The notes: generated by a model from the letters alone, not told the origin. A DNA stretch of 63,699 nt from an uncultured Prevotellaceae bacterium (GCA_946405805.1 CAMJIL010000009.1:1-63699), one strand, 5' to 3'. Positions 8,245 through 15,628 are shown, numbered from the stretch's first letter. Translations and numbers: made by a program.

Positions 8245-10452
8245 ATGAGAAAGAGACCGCTATTGTGCATACTGATATTGCTGCTGTCCGCAACGGCTTT
8301 GGCTACACATCGACACTGGATGGTAGCCAACGGTTTATCAACAGGCGAAGTACAACAAATCATAGAGCTTCCAAACAGACAGATGCTCATTAATTGTGAA
8401 GGTGTCTTCTGCCTGTCAAACGGTGCTGGATTCGACGTCATAGCCTGCGACTATGGCAATACTTTCCAAATGAAGAACTATGCGAAAGGATACAGCCACA
8501 TGTGGCAAGGCGATTCCCTATTATGGCTGCATGACTTCTATCGGGTATATCTTTTTGACACACGCATTCGCGCTTTCCGCTATGATATAAAATCTCGTCT
8601 AAACAACGACGTTCTCAAACAATTTGTCAAGGGTAAACTCCTCCGCAATGAACCGAATGCTTGGCAATTGCAATGTATAGATTCCCTCGGGCTATCAAAA
8701 AGATACAGTGCTGTGGCACAAGACTGTCAAGGAGGTCTGTGGATAGGCACTCGTAGCGAGGGTATAGTATATCTCTCACCACACACTAAAAAAGCTGAAG
8801 AACTGACTGGCGACAATTTTCTGATAGGCATAGCCCGCAGCACGAAAGACAGCGAAGGACGAATATGGAGATGCAAGGCAAACGGAGTGGAATGTGAAGA
8901 AAGAGGTACTTACACCTTATATAATATAAACAATGTAAAGGGGCTACCCCATAACCGTACAACCTTCATTCAGCAAATCAATAAAGGTCACTATATTCTG
9001 TGCGACTCCCTCTCAACATTGGGATATTTCTATCCTGAAAAGCAAGAGTTCATTTCGTTGAATGCAAAACTTCCAGCACTCAATAAATACCGCCATTATG
9101 TTGGAGCCTGTCCCATTGACGGACGATGGACTGTAGTATATGCCCAGAATGGTATCTTCATGCTTGATAGCCAGGCTGACACCTTGGCATCTTTTCCTCC
9201 TGCCATCAAGATAGAACGCTATGCTACGAAATACAACTGCATGGTGCGTGACAACGAGGGAGACTTGTGGGTAGGAACACAGAACGGGCTTTTTTACATT
9301 GAGCATTCCACATGGAATGTCAGACGTATCGAGGGTTTACGTAATAACTGCATCCGCAGCCTGACACTGGACACCAAAGGCAGAGTATGGGCGGGCACCT
9401 CGTATGGTATATCACGCATCACCCCTTCCGTTGTCAACTTAGGAAATGAAGACGGCATACCGACAGCCAGCATGATGGAACGTGCCGTTTGCCTGACAGA
9501 AGACGGACAGCTGGTATTTGTCTTGGGAGGCTCACAGGCAGTCATGTTTCATCCTGACTCTATAATTGCCCACACACAGCCTCTGCCTGTAGTGATAACA
9601 GCTTTTCGAGTAAATGACCATGATGCCAGCATTGAAGACATACAGCTTCCCTACGACCAAAATTATCTCACATTTCAATTTTCAGCACTCGACTATGCAA
9701 CCCCTTCACATATCTGTTACCGCTATAGGCTCTACCCCTTAGAGCAAGAATGGAACATCGTAAACGACGGAAGCGGACAGGGTTCTGCACACTATATGGC
9801 ATTACAGCCTGGCAATTACCGTTTCGAGGTACAGGCATCCACGCCAGACGGAAACTGGGGCGAAGCCAATATAACAGAAATAGAAATCCTGCCGCCACTA
9901 TGGCTCACATGGTGGGCAAAGACATTATATGTTCTCCTGACCCTCTTTGTAATTGTCCTTCTCATTCACCTATACCTGAAAAAACGCAAACAGCAAATGG
10001 AGCGCCTTAACGAGGAACGTATTAACCGGCTCTTTGAACTGCGCGACGAAGCACGACATCAGTTCGCCCAGTCAGTAAGCATCGTTCCTGAAAAGATTTC
10101 CACAAACAAAGAAGAGGAAAAATTAGTAGAAAAACTCCTCAAGTCCATTGCAGAAAATATGGACAACATAGATTATACCATTGACCAAATGGCCAGCGAC
10201 ATCGCCATGAGCCGTGCAAACCTATATAAGAAGACTCAGCAGATGCTTGGCATCACACCAAACGAATTCCTACGCAATGTACGCCTTAAACATGCCGCAT
10301 CTCTGTTGGAACAGACCGATATGCCTGTCAATCAGATTTCCCTGACGGTAGGATTTCAGACAACAAGATATTTCAGCCAATGCTTCCGCCAGATGTTTGG
10401 TGTAACACCAACAGAATACCGCAACGGAGAGGTCAACCAAACGATAAACTGA
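8245..10452 (+). CDS. Membrane-bound propeller/Y_Y_Y sensor with AraC-type DNA-binding domain, lacking histidine kinase
   Basis: The 735-aa product begins with a signal/anchor segment. The exported part has regulator-propeller repeats (GGLWIGT, GDLWVGT, GRVWAGT) followed by a Y_Y_Y-type domain near 470-540. A transmembrane helix lies about 548-570 (WWAKTLYVLLTLFVIVLLI), then a short coiled coil, and a two-helix-turn-helix AraC domain fills about 640-735 (DIAMSRANLYKK; VGFQTTRYFSQCF). Classic hybrid two-component systems of Bacteroidetes have HisKA, HATPase and receiver domains between the membrane helix and AraC part; here none is present, so it must signal directly across the membrane. It is divergent from the lyase operon and the obvious candidate for sensing its degradation product. 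The ATG at 8245 follows a TATCTTTG promoter element. Confidence 0.9.
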   Translation: MRKRPLLCILILLLSATALATHRHWMVANGLSTGEVQQIIELPNRQMLINCEGVFCLSNGAGFDVIACDYGNTFQMKNYAKGYSHMWQGDSLLWLHDFYRVYLFDTRIRAFRYDIKSRLNNDVLKQFVKGKLLRNEPNAWQLQCIDSLGLSKRYSAVAQDCQGGLWIGTRSEGIVYLSPHTKKAEELTGDNFLIGIARSTKDSEGRIWRCKANGVECEERGTYTLYNINNVKGLPHNRTTFIQQINKGHYILCDSLSTLGYFYPEKQEFISLNAKLPALNKYRHYVGACPIDGRWTVVYAQNGIFMLDSQADTLASFPPAIKIERYATKYNCMVRDNEGDLWVGTQNGLFYIEHSTWNVRRIEGLRNNCIRSLTLDTKGRVWAGTSYGISRITPSVVNLGNEDGIPTASMMERAVCLTEDGQLVFVLGGSQAVMFHPDSIIAHTQPLPVVITAFRVNDHDASIEDIQLPYDQNYLTFQFSALDYATPSHICYRYRLYPLEQEWNIVNDGSGQGSAHYMALQPGNYRFEVQASTPDGNWGEANITEIEILPPLWLTWWAKTLYVLLTLFVIVLLIHLYLKKRKQQMERLNEERINRLFELRDEARHQFAQSVSIVPEKISTNKEEEKLVEKLLKSIAENMDNIDYTIDQMASDIAMSRANLYKKTQQMLGITPNEFLRNVRLKHAASLLEQTDMPVNQISLTVGFQTTRYFSQCFRQMFGVTPTEYRNGEVNQTIN

Positions 10453-10559
10453 TTTGGTACTACTGAGAATTTTTTTATAACGCAAATTCCCATAAGTCTC
10501 GACAAACTTTTGTTTGCCTCCCGAAGAAAAATAATTTCCCCCTAGGGCGAAATTCTATT

Positions 10560-10635
10560 CAAGGGCCTGAAACACCTGTCCAAGGGCTGTAAACTACTGT
10601 CCAAGGCCCTGAAACATAAGTTCAAGGCCCTTGGA
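10560..10635. repeat. 21-bp degenerate tandem repeat
   Basis: Units start at 10560, 10581, 10602 and 10623 (partial); each begins CAAGGGC or CAAGGCC and continues to AAAC or a close variant. It lies just downstream of the regulator gene. Confidence 0.7.
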
Positions 10636-10972
10636 TAGAAAATACCCCTAAGAGAAAGGAAAAATCCATCAAGGAGAAAAAGAAAATCTCCCCCATCTCC
10701 CCCTTCACCATCTGAAAGGCCCGTAAATAGGGGTATTGAGCATAGGGAGAGATTATTTTTATCTCTCCCTAATCTCCCCCTTACTGATTTTCTCATTAGT
10801 ATGACACAGAAGAGGTGGAGGGAGGGATAGAGGGAGAGATGAAGGGGGAGATGAATTTTCATAAGCCCCCATAAATACTGGGCTTCTGGCACTTTGAAGG
10901 GAGAGATGAGGGATTTTTCAAATAACCCGTCATTATTTTTCAATAACCTGCCTTTATCGTACAATAAGGAAT

Positions 10973-11128
10973 GTTTTCGTTAAGCCAGAAGAGCAATGAT
11001 AAGCTCGCTTGATTATTGCCTTGGCGAGAAAAGGTCGGATGAAATCCAACGTTTTCGTTAAGCCAGAAGAGCAATAATAAGCTCGCTTAATCATTGCCTT
11101 GGCGAGAAAAGGTCGGATAAAATCCAAC
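10973..11128. repeat. 78-bp direct repeat, two copies
   Basis: Copy 1 is 10973-11050 and copy 2 is 11051-11128, directly adjacent, starting GTTTTCGTTAAGCC and ending ATCCAAC, with only a few differences. Each copy contains an imperfect hairpin in which GCAAT...AAGC faces GCTT...ATTGC. This could be a duplicated structured element; no coding function is visible. Confidence 0.85.
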
Positions 11129-11138
11129 GATTATTTAT

Positions 11139-11197
11139 TCCCGCCGTGGGAACAAATGCTACCCAGTGTGGGAACAAAATCTTCCCACCGTGGGAAT
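11139..11197. repeat. Three CGTGGGAA-type short repeats
   Basis: CCGTGGGAAC, AGTGTGGGAAC and CCGTGGGAAT follow one another at about 21-bp spacing just before the terminator at 11211. They are degenerate and may only be low-complexity DNA. Confidence 0.5.
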
Positions 11198-11210
11198 GCC
11201 AACAAAAAAA

Positions 11211-11238
11211 CTCACACAGACCTTGCAATCTGTGTGAG
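11211..11238. terminator. Terminator hairpin, copy 1 of 3
   Basis: A 10-bp stem CTCACACAGA/TCTGTGTGAG encloses an 8-nt loop, with an A-run on the left and T-run on the right, so it can act for both the HicB gene (minus) and the regulator side (plus). Near-identical hairpins occur at 11866-11895 and 12936-12963. Confidence 0.8.
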
Positions 11239-11295
11239 TTTTAATTATATATTGCTGAAGGCTAAAAGCCTTAAGCCCTTAGTTTAATTAAAAAC

Positions 11296-11637
11296 TTATA
11301 GCATAATACCTAATGCTTTGGCAACAGCATTCTTGATGAAAGCATTGATAGTTATACCCTCCTGCTTGGCAGCCATAGCTGCACCGCTGTGTATCTCTGG
11401 CGTCAGACGCACATTAAGCACTCCTGTGTAAGGCTTTCTTGGTGCCACTCCTTTTTCTTCACAAAGTTTCAAATAGTCATCCACAGCCCCATGAAAGTCT
11501 GAAGTTAGTTCATCTACAGTATTTCCCTCATAGGTAATACTATCCTTTGTCATTCCCTGTACCTTTCCGAAGAGACACTGGTCTTCCTCACTATACTCAA
11601 CACTTCCTGTATATCCTTTGTATTTTAAAAATCCCAT
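11296..11637 (-). CDS. hicB: HicB-family antitoxin (orphan)
   Basis: The 113-aa product has the HicB arrangement: an N-terminal degraded-RNase-H-like fold with GYTGSVEYSEEDQ, and a C-terminal ribbon-helix-helix type DNA-binding part (LNVRLTPEIHSGAAMAAKQ, ITINAFIKNAVAKAL). HicB normally neutralises the HicA mRNA-cutting toxin and represses its own operon. Here the partner gene immediately upstream is a remnant (11651-11790). A good ribosome-binding sequence (AGGAGG) stands just before the ATG at 11637. It may now act as an orphan antitoxin or repressor. Confidence 0.88.
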   Translation of the reverse strand: MGFLKYKGYTGSVEYSEEDQCLFGKVQGMTKDSITYEGNTVDELTSDFHGAVDDYLKLCEEKGVAPRKPYTGVLNVRLTPEIHSGAAMAAKQEGITINAFIKNAVAKALGIML

Positions 11638-11650
11638 AGTCGTTACCTCC

Positions 11651-11790
11651 TTATTTTATGTAGTTGTTCTTAAGTAAGAAATTCAGAATATCTCGCATCA
11701 GATATCCCTTAATAATATTACGACCTCCTCAAAAGTGAGGTATCTTGGCAGCGTCCGGAATCGCTTAATAAGTTTTTCTTTTTTGTTCAT
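11651..11790 (-). pseudogene. hicA: Decayed hicA toxin remnant
   Basis: An ATG at 11790 opens a 30-codon frame (MNKKEKLIKRF...LTFEEVVILL) that looks like the N-terminus of Bacteroidetes HicA proteins and stops at 11698. A second frame, 11692-11651, reads DILNFLLKNNYIK and stops, resembling the HicA C-terminus directly upstream of hicB. The middle of the protein (HicA is usually 60-85 aa) with its catalytic histidine region is missing and the two parts are in different frames. The usual order hicA-hicB and the promoter are kept. This is a reading of short segments, so homology should be confirmed. Confidence 0.6.
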
Positions 11791-11795
11791 CGCCG

Positions 11796-11827
11796 CAAAG
11801 GTAACTAAAAATAATTACACTTCCAAA
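11796..11827 (-). promoter_or_regulatory. Promoter of the hicA-remnant/hicB operon
   Basis: On the minus strand TTTG (11827-11824), a 20-bp spacer and TACCTTTG (11803-11796) make a complete Bacteroidetes promoter, a few bases before the ATG at 11790. The transcript would be nearly leaderless for the remnant, so HicB is probably still expressed. Confidence 0.7.
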
Positions 11828-11865
11828 TAATTTCTAGAAAATTATGAATTTTCCGAACAAAAAAA

Positions 11866-11895
11866 GCTCACACAGAGTTTTAAGTCTATGTGAGC
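11866..11895 (-). terminator. Terminator hairpin, copy 2 of 3
   Basis: GCTCACACAGA/TCTATGTGAGC stem with the same loop GTTTTAAG as copy 3 and an A-run (T-run on the minus strand). It closes the DUF3791/DUF3990 operon ending at 11925. Confidence 0.8.
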
Positions 11896-11924
11896 ATTTA
11901 TATTTCTATTATTCTTTCATAAAG

Positions 11925-12146
11925 TTACACGCTAAGGCCTGTTAATCCTTGATATAAAGCTATAGGACCAAGATGCCACATTTTTGTCGTTTCATCTTCG
12001 AGCTTGCGATAGACATCTGAAGAATATATCATCCTCATCGCTTCCACAACACTGGTATTTCTGTCTTCCGACAACATATCTGCCATCCATGCCACCTTTG
12101 AAGGAAGCAGCAAATATAGATTACTCTGATTTACTTCGCCTATCAT
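11925..12146 (-). CDS. Small protein, third gene of DUF3990 operon
   Basis: The 73-aa product is mostly helical with no signal peptide. Its central part (MADMLSEDRNTSVVEAMRMI, then SSDVYRKLEDE) resembles the small helical partners that accompany DUF3990 genes, but I cannot place it firmly in a family. It overlaps the DUF3990 gene by 4 bp (ATGA, 12143-12146), so translation is coupled, and a terminator follows. Its likely role is partner or antitoxin to the ADP-ribosyltransferase-like product; that is inference from the operon. Confidence 0.65.
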   Translation of the reverse strand: MIGEVNQSNLYLLLPSKVAWMADMLSEDRNTSVVEAMRMIYSSDVYRKLEDETTKMWHLGPIALYQGLTGLSV

Positions 12147-12628
12147 AGTTTCACCTCTTTTGATTCAATAAATGTCAACAATGATAACGCATTATCAGTA
12201 TGGAATAAGTATTGATCAACCAACTTATATGTTTTAAGTTCTGTTATCAACTGCTGCTTATCAATCAGACCTCCTTCATACAAAGCAAAAGCTGCATAAA
12301 CCCTATCATTAGCAACAGGTCCATACACGATATCATAAGAATGGGAAAAGCCCTTTTGTGTACGATTCTGCATCACAAAATCGACCCATTCCTCCGTAGG
12401 TTTTTGAAAAACAAGGCAATTTAACTTCTGAATGTTTGTTTCATCAAGTTCAAAGACATTTACATATCCGCAATTCACCTCGTTTTCTTTCATTCTCCTT
12501 TTTACCCAATCCTCTGCTTGCTTTAAAGATGTCGTAGTATAAAATCCAGTTCCATAGTCAAGAGTCCGATTAGATTTTCTGAGTTCAGGCTTTTCAACCT
12601 TTTCAATACTTCCATGATAGATTCTCAT
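12143..12628 (-). CDS. DUF3990 protein (ADP-ribosyltransferase-like, putative toxin)
   Basis: The 161-aa product begins with MRIYHGS and continues to a GTGFYTTTSLKQAEDWV segment, the pattern of DUF3990, a family with an ADP-ribosyltransferase-like fold: a YHGS strand near residue 5 and G-FYTT near residue 30 that would hold NAD. A later VYGPVANDRVYAAF segment is also typical. It sits between two very small genes and overlaps each by 4 bp, the compact arrangement of toxin-antitoxin units. DUF3990 with DUF3791 partners has been proposed as a toxin-antitoxin type; activity here is not shown. No catalytic glutamate could be assigned with certainty. Confidence 0.8.
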   Translation of the reverse strand: MRIYHGSIEKVEKPELRKSNRTLDYGTGFYTTTSLKQAEDWVKRRMKENEVNCGYVNVFELDETNIQKLNCLVFQKPTEEWVDFVMQNRTQKGFSHSYDIVYGPVANDRVYAAFALYEGGLIDKQQLITELKTYKLVDQYLFHTDNALSLLTFIESKEVKL

Positions 12629-12849
12629 AGATTTCCCTCCTTTCGCAGCCTTATAAACTCGTCTATATCCTCAAGAATCCACTGACTACTTTGGGTATGA
12701 AGTATCTCATAGTGCTCCGCTAAGTAATCAAGTACCTTGTAAGCATCCAACACTTGCATAGCCTCTGCTCCTGACAGATGCTTTTCGTTTTTATATTGCT
12801 CTATGCAAAACGACACGAAATACGCTATGTCTTGTGTTCTCTTATCCAT
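12625..12849 (-). CDS. DUF3791 small protein (putative antitoxin)
   Basis: The product from the ATG at 12849 is 74 aa. It has the DUF3791 pattern of FVSFCIEQYKNEKHLSGAEA followed by a YKVLDYL-EHYEILHTQ segment. The frame stays open further upstream to 12870 through a TTG codon, but that codon overlaps the promoter -7 element (12868-12875), so the ATG is preferred. It overlaps the DUF3990 gene by 4 bp. As first gene of the unit it would be made in excess of the putative toxin, as expected of an antitoxin; this is inferred. Confidence 0.8.
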   Translation of the reverse strand: MDKRTQDIAYFVSFCIEQYKNEKHLSGAEAMQVLDAYKVLDYLAEHYEILHTQSSQWILEDIDEFIRLRKEGNL

Positions 12850-12867
12850 CACACTTTTTTCTGGGTA

Positions 12868-12898
12868 CAAAATTAGTAAAAACTTTTATAGTAACAAA
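12868..12898 (-). promoter_or_regulatory. Promoter of the DUF3791/DUF3990 operon
   Basis: On the minus strand TTTG (12898-12895), a 19-bp spacer and TAATTTTG (12875-12868) form a complete promoter 19 bp upstream of the ATG at 12849, which decides the start codon. Confidence 0.7.
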
Positions 12899-12935
12899 CT
12901 TTTTACTAAAAATATTTCTTCCAAAGCATAAAAAA

Positions 12936-12963
12936 CTCACACAGAGTTTTAAGTCTGTGTGAG
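12936..12963 (-). terminator. Terminator hairpin, copy 3 of 3
   Basis: CTCACACAGA, loop GTTTTAAG, TCTGTGTGAG with flanking A-run (T-run on the minus strand). It lies downstream of the 55-aa peptide gene and upstream of the DUF3791 promoter, insulating the two units. Confidence 0.8.
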
Positions 12964-12993
12964 TTAAATATTATCTTCTAAGCGAAGAAAAAT

Positions 12994-13028
12994 TCAATTG
13001 TCAATTGTCAATTATCAACTATCAATTA
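12994..13028. repeat. Five tandem 7-bp units (TCAATTG/A)
   Basis: TCAATTG, TCAATTG, TCAATTA, TCAACTA and TCAATTA follow without gaps, ending two bases before the stop codon of the 55-aa gene. Such a tract is prone to slippage. Confidence 0.85.
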
Positions 13029-13030
13029 AA

Positions 13031-13198
13031 TTAGTCCTCCCAATCATCATCATCTGAGAAGCCAGCACCACGAGCGCCAAATCCGCTTGATTCTGTTATA
13101 GTAGTACCTTTCATGCTTGCTGTCTCTGAACCTGCCAAAAGCTGTGCTGGTTGTATCTTAACTACCTGCAAGGTAGGAATCATATATATCTTCTTCAT
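13031..13198 (-). CDS. 55-aa peptide with MKKxYxIPxLQVVxIQ start and acidic C-terminus
   Basis: Start ATG at 13198, stop at 13031. It opens MKKIYMIPTLQVVKIQPAQ followed by LLAGSE, and ends GFGARGAGFSDDDDWED. Short peptides with this opening and an acidic tail are common in Prevotella in my experience, but I know no assigned function. The AT-rich leader (repeated AAAT) is typical of well-translated Bacteroidetes genes. It is 77 bp downstream of the duplicated secreted-protein gene on the same strand, separated by a palindrome at 13241-13259. The LAGS segment before a Gly-rich acidic tail resembles a precursor peptide with leader and core, an unproven idea. Confidence 0.7.
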   Translation of the reverse strand: MKKIYMIPTLQVVKIQPAQLLAGSETASMKGTTITESSGFGARGAGFSDDDDWED

Positions 13199-13240
13199 AT
13201 TTATTTATTTATTTTTATTTGAAAATATGCCTTTCCCATT

Positions 13241-13259
13241 CCCTCCCTTTAAGGGAGGG
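13241..13259. repeat. CCCTCCCTT palindrome
   Basis: CCCTCCCTT and AAGGGAGGG form a 9-bp stem around a single T. The same family occurs at 15532-15550 and 15581-15599 on the other side of the secreted-protein gene, so the gene is bracketed by related palindromes. It may serve as a transcription terminator or a dispersed repeat. Confidence 0.6.
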
Positions 13260-13275
13260 TTTAGGGAGGGTCTGT

Positions 13276-15441
13276 TTACTTTACCTGTGCGCCTGCTGCG
13301 TTAAACTTCTGACCGTTCTTCACGATAACCAGCTTGCCATTCTCGATGAACTTGCCTTCCTTGGCCTTCGCCTCAGCTGGTGCAGCCTCAACGTTCTCAA
13401 CGCCTGTAATGTCACCAAATACAACACGAACTTCACGAGCAGCAATGCTTGTAAGTGCCAGATAAGCCTTGCTTGCTGGTATTGCAACAGATGATGGATT
13501 AAATGTTCCGAATGTAAGAGGATCGCTACCCTTGTTCATGCCATAGTAAGTAGTATTTGCAGCAGCAGCGAATGTTGTTCCAGCTGCGTTCACCTGTAGT
13601 GCATTGTCAGCCAAAGCAGAACCAGAAGCAACTACTGGAATAGTAACAACTGCATTAGCAGTACCTTGCAACAGAACACCAGTATTTGCAACAACATTCT
13701 GATTAACATCATCCTTAAAGGTTACTGTCTCATCATTTACTGCAGAAGCTCTGTAAGCTGTAAAGCCATTAGCTGACTGAGTAGCAGCTGTCAAATCAAG
13801 AGGATATGGGCTTGCAAATGTAGTATAGCCGTTAGAACCGATAGTTGCAGAAACAGAAGTTGGAGCCTCTTTGTAGAGTTTCAGGCCTGTAATAGCCATC
13901 CAGTTAGCTGCATTTGTGCCCTCGGCAGCAATCTTGATACCTAATTTCGTTTCACTATTACTTGCTTGAGTGAAATCTACTGAATATGCTGTAAAATCAC
14001 CAGATGTAACAGCATCACCTTCTGCATTTCCTGCTGCCATAACTATATTTGATGCATTATTTGCAAGAGCGTAAGCATCAAAACTATAGTTACCAGCTGG
14101 AAGAGTTACCTTTTGGTAAAGAGCATATTCGTTGGCTGTAGTACATACATTACTTGTATATCTTTCAATACCATTTTTACCGCTATTAAGATTTGTACGA
14201 GCAGCAAAATTATTATAATCACCTAAATCTGTACGAGGAATATCTGTAAACCATCCCTGGGCAGCGGCATCACCCCAATCCACAATACCCTCAACATCTG
14301 GATTAGTCAGCAAGAATGTCAAATCAAATTGATTTCCAGTTGTTGGATTAGCTGCAGCAATATAAGTCATTACAGCATTCAGCAAAGCAGTCTTAGCTGT
14401 TGAAATCTGTGCATAAGTTGTAGCTGAAGCTACTACTGCATTCTGTGTTGTGATTACAGAAGAAAGTGTACTATTTGCTGCACTATTATCATTTGGAACA
14501 TCACGTAAAGCCTCAGCTACCACCTTTATATCATTGTATTCTGCAATAGCATCTGATAAAGCACGATAAACAACAATTGATGTTGTGTATTTATTTCTGT
14601 CAAAGGAATATCCGAAAGTACCATCTGAAGTTACAGAAAATTTACATTCTCCTGTGTAGGTGTCATTTACACTCGTTCCATTTACAAGATTTGATATTGT
14701 TGCTGCTGTATTTACTACAACCACATCCCCCGCCTTTAAATTCAATATGCCTAAATTACGAGTACCATTACCTTGTGTAAGGCCACTCCCGTTCACTGTC
14801 CAACCCGTTCCTGAACCACCTTGAAGGGCAAGACCCTCAAGAGCACCTGATGCATATGTACAAGATTGTCCATTAATAGTTACTGTTGATGTACCAAAGC
14901 CAGATTCTTTTGCCCAAGTTGCTGTTTGAAAGTTCCATGATGAGAAAGAAACAGTTTCTACTTGACGATTAACAATGATTGATGTTGTATATTTATTTCT
15001 GTCAATTGAGAATCCGAAAGTACCATCTGAAGTTACAGAAAATTTGCACGTTCCAGTATAAGTATCATTTGTGCTCGTACCATTTACAAGATTTGATATT
15101 GTTGCTGCAGTATTTACAATGACCTCATCCCCCGCTTTTAAATTCAATATGCCTAAGTTACGAGTACCATTACCTTGTGTAAGGCCACTCCCGTTCACTG
15201 TCCAACCCGTTCCTGAACCACCTTGAAGGGCAAGACCCTCAAGAGCACCTGATGCATATGTACAAGATTGTCCATTAATAGTTACTGTTGATGTACCAAA
15301 TCCAGATTCTTTTGCCCAAGTTGCTGTTTGAAAGTTACATGAATAAACAGTTTTGGAGATGGTTTCTCCCCACGCATTTTGCCCGACGCAGAGGAGAGCG
15401 ACTGCGAGAAGGCTCTTAGTTAATAGTAATAATTTTTTCAT
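13276..15441 (-). CDS. Secreted modular protein with near-identical internal duplication
   Basis: The 721-aa product has a signal peptide (1-25, ending AWG). Residues about 35-160 and 169-294 are two copies of a beta-rich module (FNFQTATWAKESG-like start, NKYTTSI end) encoded by a 402-bp tandem duplication with very few differences. A helical FIVAR-like segment follows (about 295-370), then a carbohydrate-binding-like module (about 375-530) and a beta-rich domain (about 535-680) with SNGYTTFASPYPLDL, seen in many Prevotella surface proteins. The end (KLVIVKNGQKFNAAGAQVK) is a variant of the tail shared by other secreted proteins in this window. No enzyme motif was seen; cell-surface adhesion or glycan binding is the most reasonable guess. 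It has a long upstream region with structured elements. Confidence 0.75.
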   Translation of the reverse strand: MKKLLLLTKSLLAVALLCVGQNAWGETISKTVYSCNFQTATWAKESGFGTSTVTINGQSCTYASGALEGLALQGGSGTGWTVNGSGLTQGNGTRNLGILNLKAGDEVIVNTAATISNLVNGTSTNDTYTGTCKFSVTSDGTFGFSIDRNKYTTSIIVNRQVETVSFSSWNFQTATWAKESGFGTSTVTINGQSCTYASGALEGLALQGGSGTGWTVNGSGLTQGNGTRNLGILNLKAGDVVVVNTAATISNLVNGTSVNDTYTGECKFSVTSDGTFGYSFDRNKYTTSIVVYRALSDAIAEYNDIKVVAEALRDVPNDNSAANSTLSSVITTQNAVVASATTYAQISTAKTALLNAVMTYIAAANPTTGNQFDLTFLLTNPDVEGIVDWGDAAAQGWFTDIPRTDLGDYNNFAARTNLNSGKNGIERYTSNVCTTANEYALYQKVTLPAGNYSFDAYALANNASNIVMAAGNAEGDAVTSGDFTAYSVDFTQASNSETKLGIKIAAEGTNAANWMAITGLKLYKEAPTSVSATIGSNGYTTFASPYPLDLTAATQSANGFTAYRASAVNDETVTFKDDVNQNVVANTGVLLQGTANAVVTIPVVASGSALADNALQVNAAGTTFAAAANTTYYGMNKGSDPLTFGTFNPSSVAIPASKAYLALTSIAAREVRVVFGDITGVENVEAAPAEAKAKEGKFIENGKLVIVKNGQKFNAAGAQVK
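14571..15336. repeat. 402-bp tandem duplication inside the secreted-protein gene
   Basis: 14571-14934 matches 14973-15336 at an exact offset of 402 bp (134 codons). The part 14751-14934 is almost base-for-base identical to 15153-15336, which points to recent duplication or gene conversion; the frame is kept. Confidence 0.92.
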
Positions 15442-15531
15442 TGTTTTTGTTTTTGTTTTTAAATTGTTAATTATAAGTGAATATATATAAGGTCTTACTC
15501 TATATCTTCCTCCCTTAAGGACCCTCCTCGG

Positions 15532-15599
15532 TCCTCCCTTAAAGGGAGGAGGTGGAATAAAGGGAGGAGGGTCTTTTTCCTCCTCCCTTTAAGGGAGGA
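15532..15599. repeat. Cluster of TCCTCCCTT palindromes
   Basis: Perfect or near-perfect palindromes TCCTCCCTT/AAGGGAGGA lie at 15532-15550 and 15581-15599, among further half copies (15508-15520, 15560-15570). They lie between the leader element and the start codon at 15441. Confidence 0.7.
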
Positions 15600-15628
15600 T
15601 TGAGGAGGGTCCGGAGGGTCTCCTAAAA

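Larger units (their letters stand above)
10453..11295. other. 843-bp repeat-rich intergenic region without a supported gene
   Basis: The region holds a 21-bp tandem repeat, long C/T- and G/A-rich tracts, a 10-bp-stem hairpin (10744-10753/10761-10770), a 78-bp direct repeat and a terminator. Open frames across it translate into low-complexity repeats and have no family features. Confidence 0.7.

Noticed and set aside
10560..10635. CRISPR array
   Set aside because: Repeats of 21 bp are directly adjacent without unique spacers and no cas genes are present.
10542..10964. 140-codon open frame on minus strand in the repeat region
   Set aside because: It is made from the 21-bp repeats and purine/pyrimidine tracts; composition is low-complexity and there is no family feature or promoter.
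12850..12870. Longer start of the DUF3791 gene (TTG at 12870)
   Set aside because: The codon lies within the promoter -7 element; the ATG at 12849 gives the proper length.
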